From contig CM077164.1 in assembly GCA_039583875.1 (NCBI GenBank), positions 64,129,043 through 64,193,042 of the forward strand: a DNA stretch of 64,000 nt, written 5' to 3'. Numbering within the stretch: the first letter of the stretch is position 1; the number at the start of each line of letters is the position of its first letter. Of the stretch, positions 56,703 through 64,000 are shown piece by piece. Under the pieces are notes generated by a model. It saw nothing but the letters and a program-made list of their open reading frames with translations. It was not told the origin of the DNA and ran no database searches. This stretch comes from Platanthera guangdongensis. Taxonomy: Eukaryota > Streptophyta > Magnoliopsida > Asparagales > Orchidaceae. Position numbers and translations under genes: made by a program.

Positions 56703-57905
56703 TTAGCTTTCGCAAGTTCCATTCAGGTACTTGCAGTTCAGCTCACTATATTATTTCTTCTGCTCACTCTTCTCTTTGCAGTGATTAGCAGACACCTGCA
56801 AGTTATATCCAGGTACTTGCAGCGTAATGTTTTCATCATGTCTGCTCCTAACTCTTCTTTTTGTAGAGATCAGCAGACACTTGCAAGCTTCTTCACTGGT
56901 ACTTGTAAACTACTTTCACATATTATGCCTGCTACTCACTCTTCTCTTTGCAGTGATTAGCAGGCACCTGCAAGTCATATCCAGGTACTTGCAGCGTAAT
57001 GTTTTCATCATGTCTGCTCCTAACTCTTCTTTTTGCAGAGATCAGCAAACACTTGCAAGCTTCTTCACTGGTACTTGCAAGCTACTTTCACATATTATGT
57101 CTGCTGCTCACTCTTCTCTTTGTAGTGATTAGCAGGCACCTGCAAGTCATATCCAGGTACTTGCAGCGTAATTTTTTCATCATGTCTGCTCCTAACTCTT
57201 CTTTTTGCAGAGATTAGCAGACACTTGCAAGCTTCTTCACTGGTACTTGCAAGCTACTTTCACATATTATATCTGTTGCTCACTCTTCTCTTTGCAGTGA
57301 TTAGCAGGCACCTGCAAGTTATATCCAGGTACTTGCAGCGTAATGTTTTCATCATGTCTGCTCCTAACTCTTCTTTTTGCAGAGATCAGCAGACACTTGC
57401 AAGCTTCTTCACTAGTACTTGCAAGCTACTTTCACATATTATGTCTGCTGCTCACACTTCTCTTTGCAGTGATTAGCAGGCACCTGCAAGTTATATCCAG
57501 GTACATGCAGCATAATTTTTTCATCATGACTGCTTCTAACTCTCATTTTGCAGAGATCAGTAGATGCTTGCAAGCTTCTTCACAGGTACTTGCAAGCTAC
57601 CGTCATATCTCATATTTGCTTCTAACATCTCTTTTGCAGAAAGCAGCAAACACTTTCAAGCCCCCTTCAGGTACTTGCAACGTGTTTTACTCTTCACGAA
57701 TGCTGCTTACTCTTCTTTTTTGCAGAGAATAATAGGTGCTTGCAAGCCTCTATCAGGTACTTACAAGTTATTATGCATCCATTTTTTCTCCTCACCTTCA
57801 TTTTGCAGAACTCAGTAGAAGACATATCTTCGTTTTGCAAAGGCAAACTCAGGTACGCATGAAGTGTACCTTCCATACATGCCTACACTAACTTTTCCTT
57901 CACAG
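56703..57905 (+). repeat. Element E: array of 14 mini-exon/mini-intron units
   Basis: Fourteen segments, each preceded by a pyrimidine-rich run ending in AG and followed by GTAC. Mini-exons: 56703-56726, 56782-56812, 56867-56898, 56954-56984, 57039-57070, 57126-57156, 57211-57242, 57298-57328, 57383-57414, 57470-57500, 57554-57585, 57640-57670, 57726-57756 and 57809-57852. The intervening 'introns' are 52-55 nt, most with CTAAC or CTCAC (branch-site-like) 12-16 nt before the AG. Exons alternate 31 and 32 nt in a ~172 bp dimeric repeat; a pair totals 63 nt and joins in one open frame starting ISRHLQVISRDQQ. The last four units have diverged in sequence but keep AG and GT. Splicing is not shown. 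Confidence 0.75.
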
Positions 57906-58052
57906 GAAAAAGACGGGCAGGAGAAACCATGTTAGGAGAGAAATCAGGTTCTATCTCCCCTTATCTCCTCTTCCTTTGGGGTGGATCATGATTTTCATGG
58001 GACTCTAACTTTTTCGAAGTTCCCTTCAGAACTTGAAAAAGTGCGGGGATTA

Positions 58053-58858
58053 TGTTAACCCAGAAATCGGCGAACCTTCCCAAGGCAGCCAGCTGGCTAG
58101 TCACGACCTTCAGATTCTCCTTGAAGTTCGCGATAAGTCCAAGTGTAGGTAGACAGATTTCTCTGCCCTCCCAGGTCGCATAGCAACCGCGTGCCCTGCG
58201 GGACTGCGGGCTGTTCCCATAACTCGCCCTCGCAGGCCGCGCTGTTAGGACTGCTAACTGCGCATCATTTTTTCCTCGCAGGAAGCGATCTAAAGCAGCA
58301 GGAGGTGATCTGCGCGATCTATGTCTTCAGTCCGCCAGGTTGCCCAGTCGGCGTCAACCATAGACCGACTCAACCGTCGCGGGCTCGGCGGACTCACCCT
58401 CCGGCTCGCCAGAAGAGATTCCATCTCCCATATAGGGAGGGCCTCCTGGCCCAGGCCACCCACCAGGGGCGGCCTCCCTGCTCCAGGCCGCCTACCAGGG
58501 GCGGCCTCCTTGTCAGGTCGCCCACCCGGGGCGGTCTCCCTACTCCAGGCCGCCCACCAGGGGCGGCCTCCTGGTCCAGGCTGCCCACCAGGGGCAACCT
58601 CCTTGCCCAGGCCGCCCATCAGGGCGGCCTCCTTGCCCAGGCCGCCCATCAGGGCGGCCTCCTTACCAGGCCGCCCACCAGGGGCGGCCTCCTGCTCTTC
58701 AGGCCGCTCCATATGCCTCAGCAGCCTAAAGGGCGCGACCTGCCTTCTCCCAGTCTGCCCAGCTAGGCAGCTTGCTCGCTGAGTCCACATAAGTCTCCAT
58801 GATGACGTCGCTGGGCCCTGCTTCTAGAAGATCCTTCCTGAGGCCTATAAATAGCCCC
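58053..58858 (+). repeat. Element E: 3' LTR, cut by F
   Basis: It starts TGTTAACCCAGAAATCGG, preceded by a purine-rich AAAAAGTGCGGGGATTA. The palindrome array is at 58450-58700 and TATAAATA at 58846-58853. F begins at 58859, right after GCCCC, its presumed target duplication. The rest lies beyond the window. Confidence 0.88.
58450..58700. repeat. Palindrome array in the U3 of E (3' LTR)
   Basis: Eight GGCCGCC / GGCGGCC units as in the 5' LTR. Two neighbouring units (58610-58665) have the shortened centre CATCA and are near-exact copies of each other. Confidence 0.88.
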
Positions 58859-59650
58859 TGTTGGGACCTATGTCCACATTAACCTAGATTTAATGAAGTC
58901 ATCCTGGAACTAAGATGAATTAGGTTGTATTTGATGCTTTGTTTGAGTTATGTGGTTGCAGGATTCTAATGGGAAGTGTAGACCAATTTCAGTCTACAAT
59001 GGGTCACCAAACACATGACCATACAATGTAATCCCTCATTATATGACCCAAGGTGTTGACTCATGTGTAGCCTCTCTATTGGGATACACTTCATATTTAA
59101 GCACTTGGACTATGTGAATAGAGTTGGATGCTGATTTCTCCAAAGAAGAAAGAATTTCCGCCTTGAAAAATTTTCTAAGTATTCTACTCGTGTAGGTCAT
59201 TAACTAATCGAGTGAAATACTTGCTTCATACTCGAGTAGACTGTCACTTACTCGAGTAGCTTACTTGACTACTCGAGTAGATACTTCTTCTTACTCGAGT
59301 TGCACAAATTTCCATCTCCAAGTTTTTCTAAGTAAACACTCGAGTAAGTATCTATATACTCGATTAGTTATAATTTCTGACTCGTGTAACTGTCTTCTAT
59401 CTCAAGAGTAAATTTTATATACTCGAGTAGTATAAGTTATCTACTCGAGTAGTTCACTTACTACTCGAGTAGTTCATGCTTCATACTCAAGATAACTAAA
59501 TTTATCTTCTTCTAAATATATTCCAAGTCATTTACTCGAGTAAGTCTTTTCATATACTCGAGTAGACTATATCCTCTCGAGTAGTTCAGTCTGACTACTC
59601 GAGTAACTCATTTTCCAGTGTTCAGAAATTTTTCTAAGTCCTATCACTCG

Positions 59651-62181
59651 TGTAACACCTCCCCTGTAGTGGACGTATAATATGGGTCCGGCTGGGGCCC
59701 CACAACATACGAACGCCACAGCTTTAGTATTATAAGTTGATATAGCTACCCAAACTCAAAACACTTGCACAACACAGCGGAAAACCAAGCACAACCAGAA
59801 GTTATCCACTAACCAAAAGAGTACAACTAAGGCCTTAAGGCCTACCACAAATGTCCAAAAGTAAATAGTACAATCAAACATGAATGTGCTCAGCAGTCCT
59901 AGTCTACCTCGGCATGCAAGCCGGACAAAATAGTCTCAAACAACATCATCATAACTGTAGTGCTACAAAAGAGGGAAAAACACTTCATGGGGCTTAGGCC
60001 TTCTTGGCCGGCGTGCTAGCTCCTGCGTGCGATCCTTGCCCTGTAAAAATTATTAGTAACGTGGGTCAGCAAAGGCTGACCTCAAACTGTGTAACAACAC
60101 ATCTCCTCCCGGCCGCCCCTAACGGACCCCGGGGAACCCTCCAACCTGCAAGTCAGCACTTCATATGCAAATAAACATCTATAATTAGAAAAGCGTTAAA
60201 ACAGGCTTGGATGTCTCAATCATCAAACATGTTCTCTATTGGTTGAGCATATAAAGAAAAGGGCCTACTATGCAACATGAATGCAACACCCGGGATTCAC
60301 CCAAGGTACCCTACAACGTATGCATCTAGCACAACATCACATCATTTGGGTACTCACATTTCCCCAATTGGCATAAAGCCGCAAACATTGAGGGAGACAC
60401 AACTCCCTCACACGGCGCACAAGCCGCCACATGGAATTCTTGCCAAGGCCCCACCCGCTCGTGGGCTTGGCCCCGAGCTTGCCTGCAAGCTCTGACGTCT
60501 CATGTCAGGATTCCAACAACCACAGACTGACCGATTCTAAGAAGCCTTGCTGGACCCCACCCGCTCATGGCCTCTTTGCCCGGGCTTGCCCCAAGCTTGG
60601 CATTCTCGTCAGTCTCACAGAAGGGGACTAGTCTCGCCGGGACACTCTCCACACATGACGCACATGTCACGGGATAGCCAGCCGACCACGGAGATATAGC
60701 CACGCCTTGGCACAACACAAACCAAGACTAAATACATCGCAATCCCTCTTTGTACCGCAGCGTTCCCGCGCACCAAGGAAAACATCTCCAACTCGTGCGG
60801 AGCTAACCTTGTCCACCAAGGAAACCATCTCCATTCTCATACGGATCTAACCTTGTCCCTCAAGGAAACCATCTACCGCCACGAGGAGCTAACCTTGTCC
60901 GGGTTCGACTACACGTACCTTTTCAAGCAAACGGGACAATCACCACCACAACACAAACGACATCTTGCCGCAACGGAAATCTCTACGAATCCCTAAGTTC
61001 GTATGCAACATCACCGGGCCGGACTAACGGTCGCGACCACGGCTTCACCCACCATGCCTAATCCACTAGCGAAGCGGATCTCTAATGCAAAATATGCCGG
61101 GGACGGACTCAATCAACCCGGAAGTTCCTCTTGAAACTTGGCAAACCAAAACCCCTCTCATTTGAGAGTTCGGTGCCCAGAAATTAGGGAGAAAGAAAAC
61201 TAAATGATGCTAATACATGCATCCTAAGGACCGAGAGGAGAGATGTCGTTACCTTCCGACTCCTCTTCCTTGCCATGGCAAAAATGGTCGGTTGGAAATC
61301 TTCGCAGCGGTCTAAGCTTCACGGATCCGGACTCGGTTCGCGATTTGGAGCTCCGAAACCCTTCCTACAGCCCAAACCTTCTTCTTCTTCCTCCTTGCTC
61401 TAGCTTTTCTCAAGATCTTAGAAAGAGAAAACTTGGAAAACTATGAGGGTTTCCAACCCTGAATTCGGTCTTAACTCCCCAGGAGATGGCCTGAACTGTT
61501 AGATCCTAAAACCAGAAAAAGAATGGCCGCGATTCGCCTGGAAAATAGAAGACCTGGGCCGAACACGGCCTGGCACACGCCCGTGTCCAGGGCCGTGTGC
61601 CTCATTCGCCGTCTCAAATCGACGCGCCTGGAATCAGACACGGGAATTCGACACGCCCGTGTTCAATCCGACACGCCCGTGTCCCCAGTGACACGGCCAT
61701 GTGGCCTGCCGTGTGTCTCCAACGACACGGCCCCAACACCAACCCGAGAGGTGACACGGCCTGGGACACGCCCGTGTCCCAAGCCGTGTGCCAAGTCTCG
61801 ACACCAGTCGACAGGCTTTGTGTCGACACCGCGGAAAAAACGTCGAGCGAAGATCGTCGACCAAGCGGGACACGCCCTGTGACACGCCCGTGTCACAGGC
61901 CGTGTGCCCAAGTCTCGACACATTGTCGAGCGAGAGTGTCGAAACTTGGGCCGAGTGTCGACACGGCCTCGACACGCCCTGCGACACGCCCGTGTCGCAG
62001 GCCGTGTGCCCCCCTCTCGACACTTTGTCGAGCGAAAGTGTCGACACTTTGGTCGAGTGTCGACACGGCCTCGACACGCCCTGCGACACGCCCGTGTCGC
62101 AGGCCGTGTGCCTCCTGCCAGAAACCCAAAAAATTTCCAGAACTGCAGACTGAACCTCTTGCCAAAATCTGGGGTGTTACA
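59651..62181 (-). mobile_element. Solo LTR S2, inserted in the F palindrome array
   Basis: 2531 bp gypsy-type LTR, on plus TGTAACACCTCCC to GGGGTGTTACA, i.e. minus-strand orientation. Exact duplication ACTCG (59646-59650 and 62182-62186), so it landed inside one ACTCGAGT unit. It shares its start form and general layout with solo LTR H but is a different family. Contains three ~44 bp repeats (60773-60900, CCAAGGAAACCATCT ... CTAACCTTGTCC) and its own palindrome array (61560-62115). Long overlapping frames at 61597-62367 translate that array and are not genes. Confidence 0.92.
61560..62115. repeat. Palindrome array in the U3 of S2
   Basis: Units GACACGCCCGTGTC followed by AGGCCGTGTGCC, mixed with TGTCGA/TCGACA units. 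A ~105 bp higher-order repeat (about 61880-61995 and 61970-62115) contains both types. Confidence 0.88.
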
Positions 62182-63408
62182 ACTCGAGTATTTCATCAAA
62201 TCACTCGAGTAGTTTTTCTCACCTACTCGAGTAGTACAACTTGTACTCGAGTAGTTCAACTCCACTTCCCGTGAAATTTTCTTTATACTCGAGTAGATCT
62301 TTCTAGTACTCGAGTAGTTGATTATATGCACTCGAGTAGTTGTCTTCAAACCTACTCGAGTAATCATGAATTATATTCCCGAGTATTTTCCTTCACTTAC
62401 TCGAGTAGTCCTTTACCTACTCGAGTAGTTATATTCCCACTCGTGTATATCTCTTCCTTTTCTTCGAAATTTCTTCTAAGTCCAGATTTGACAGATTTTC
62501 AAATTCCGCGACATGATTGGTCCACGTGTACGTCATTAAAACCAATTATGACTGTTATTAGTGTTCTTATATAAAGGCCTGTCTAATCGACAAACCCTAA
62601 TAATAAGACGAATACAAGCTTTCAAGATTATTATTGGAAAAAGTTCTGCAGCCGTATCTCTCTCTAAGTCGTTGTTTCCTCTCTCTCTCTCTTCATGGAA
62701 CGAAAGCCGCCGCCGCCGCTATTCTTCTCTGGCAAGGGCTTCGATTTTCAGAGGAAATAGACTGAAGAAGTTTTACAGATCGAGATCATTTCTCAACTGC
62801 TCATCCTTTTTCCTGATCGTGTAAGACATGGAAGATTCCAGATCTGTTGCCGAGATTTTCTTCATCTTTTCTGAAAGTGCCGCAAAGCTTACAAGAAGAA
62901 GATCCTGGTTGTTGTTTGCAGATCTGACAGAAAAAACATTGTTTGTATTTTCGTAAACAATTTTTCATTCTTGTAGGAGAAGTTTTCTCCGAGTGTAGGA
63001 GTTTTCAACTCCGAGTTTGTAGGAAGTTTTTCCTTCTGAGTTGTAGATCCAGTTGGTTGGATTGAGTTTGTAGGAACTTTGTTCCGAGGGTAGGATTGAT
63101 TTTCAATCCGAGATAGTGGAGTAGGCGAGTATAGTATATTGCTAGATCGGTGAGGGAAAGTGGATGTACCCAAAATCGGGGAACCACTATAAATCTTGTC
63201 TCGTCTGTGATAATTTGGTAGATAGATCTGTGCTGTGTTCTGAGATTTTTTATTCCGCAAAACAAGCACAACTCACATATTCACCCCCATCTAGGTATTT
63301 TAGGTTGACAATTATTATCTTTCAATTGGTATCAGAGGGAGGTTGATCGTTAAAAAGTTAACACCTTGATCAGTTCCTGCAATAGTTGTCATTTGAGATC
63401 TACCTATC

Positions 63409-64000
63409 ATGGACAAGGCAAAGGATTTTGCCAAGCTTCCTCTATGCAACAAGAACAACTTTCCCATGTGGAAAGAAAGGATTAAATTCTTTATGGAAGC
63501 TGTGGATCCGAGGATATTCATGATAGTTGAAGAAGATCCTTATATCCCTATGACTGTCTCCACTATAGATCCTACCAAGAAGGTTCCAAATAAGCTGATG
63601 GATTTAGACAAGGATGAGATTGCACTTGTCTCACTAGACAAGAAATCCTAAAACATTATAGCAAGTGCAGTTGATGACTCAATGCTGCAGAATTTAATCC
63701 ACTGCCAATCTACAAAGGAGATGTGGCAGTCCTTGGTTACCTTGATGGAAGGTACAGAAGAAGTAAGGGATGATCGGAGATCCCTCCTCAATCAGAAAGA
63801 TGAAGCCTTCCGATAGGGAAGCAAAGAGACCATTGCTGATATATTTGATAACTTTTTCAAGATAGTGAATGGCCTAAGAGTCTATGGCAGAGTATTCACT
63901 AATGGAGAACTGAATGACAAGTTCCTGAGATCCCTGACCAAAGAATGGGACAACAAGGTCTGTGTCATCAGGGAGTTTGGGAAGCTGGCCGAGACAGACC
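63409..64000 (+). pseudogene. Element F: gag, partial, two stops
   Basis: Starts MDKAKDFAKLPLCNKNNF at 63409. UBN2-type capsid: FPMWKERIKFFMEAVDPRIF, then EMWQSLVTLMEGTEEVRDDR, DIFDNFFKIVNGLRVYG, FLRSLTKEWD. Stops at 63649-63651 and 63814-63816 (the latter very likely from CAG) in one continuing frame. It is closest in this window to gag of D, which lacks the middle of this domain. It runs off the right end. Confidence 0.88.

Larger units (their letters stand above)
30789..58858 (+). mobile_element. Element E: gag-only Ty3-like element (TR-GAG type), contains D and B
   Basis: It has a 5' LTR from 30789, a leader of AAGCTT-rich repeats into which D inserted, one gag gene (53750-55399), ~1.3 kb without genes, an array of mini-exon/mini-intron units (56703-57905) and a 3' LTR from 58053, itself cut by F at 58859. 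LTRs start TGTTAACCCAGAAAT and match over ~800 bp up to and including the TATA box. No protease, RT, RNase H or integrase is seen between the LTRs outside D and B, so E would need enzymes from another element. This layout matches the published TR-GAG class (gag-only, non-autonomous). The outer right end and target duplication lie beyond the window. Confidence 0.8.
59180..62450. repeat. CTCGAG palindrome array in the U3 of F, split by S2
   Basis: By my count ~21 exact CTCGAGTA copies, most in the form ACTCGAGTAG, at irregular 15-45 bp spacing: 11 in 59180-59650 and 10 in 62182-62450. Variants ACTCGTGTA also occur. CTCGAG is a perfect palindrome (XhoI site). The array ends ~113 bp before the TATA box. 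Confidence 0.92.
58859..64000 (+). mobile_element. Element F: copia (Sirevirus-like), 5' LTR and start of gag
   Basis: 5' LTR 58859-63324 (TGTTGGGACCTATG to ATCTTTCA), ~1.93 kb once solo LTR S2 is removed. TATA box TATATAAA at 62568-62575. The primer site TGGTATCAGAGG at 63328-63339 follows closely. Gag begins at 63409. The left flank GCCCC is the expected target duplication. The remainder is outside the window. Confidence 0.92.

Noticed and set aside
56673..57732. Hydrophobic frames reading LLLTLLFAVISRHLQ that look like a membrane repeat protein.
   Set aside because: The 172 bp period shifts the frame at each repeat, so no single frame crosses the array. The splice-site pattern explains the structure better.
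61597..62367. Long Cys/Arg-rich frames on both strands of solo LTR S2.
   Set aside because: They are produced by the GACACGCCCGTGTC array. All frames are open because stops are rare in the repeat.
59180..62450. CRISPR-like array of short palindromic repeats.
   Set aside because: Spacing is irregular, there are no unique spacers of constant length, and the DNA is plant nuclear LTR sequence.

Overview
The window looks like nuclear DNA of a flowering plant with a large, repeat-rich genome. I found no host gene, tRNA or rRNA. Nearly all of it is LTR retrotransposons inserted into one another, with Sirevirus-like Ty1/copia gag-pol genes and Tekay/Del-like Ty3/gypsy genes. The species cannot be told from what I see.

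Layout, left to right. (1) 1-2234 is the end of a copia element, C0: the RNase H tail of pol, several polypurine tracts and the 3' LTR. (2) 2287-25666 is a Ty3/gypsy element, G1, on the minus strand with ~3.3 kb LTRs. Its 3' LTR is split by a complete copia element, A (4769-16641, target duplication AAGGG). (3) 25667-26829 is unassigned, rearranged repeat-like DNA. (4) From 26830 runs a gypsy-type LTR, G2, split by a solo LTR, H (27104-29575). G2 is cut at 30789 by element E, a gag-only Ty3-like (TR-GAG) element whose 3' LTR starts at 58053. (5) Inside E's leader lies copia element D (32622-53357, duplication CAAGC), which has gag and an extra 3' ORF but no pol. (6) Inside D's extra ORF lies copia element B (37393-49583, minus strand, duplication CGATT). 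(7) E's 3' LTR is cut at 58859, five bases after its TATA box, by copia element F. F's 5' LTR is split by a solo LTR, S2 (59651-62181, duplication ACTCG). F's gag runs off the window end. The deepest nest is B in D in E in G2.

Three patterns stand out. First, every LTR family here, though unrelated in sequence, carries in its U3 region an array of short self-complementary GC-rich units; in C0, D, E and F it ends about 110-140 bp upstream of a TATA box. Related arrays also sit just upstream of the extra ORF in A and B and inside their gag genes. Second, E carries 14 tandem GT...AG mini-introns of 52-55 nt separated by mini-exons of mostly 31/32 nt. Third, a large extra ORF (ORF3) downstream of pol is shared by A, B and D. 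In pol-less D it is free of stop codons apart from the clean insertion of B.

The genes are mostly decayed by in-frame stops, largely of the TGG-to-stop or CAG/CAA-to-stop kind, as expected for methylated, silenced elements. Where I say a domain or lineage is recognised, this is from motifs read by eye; no database was searched.
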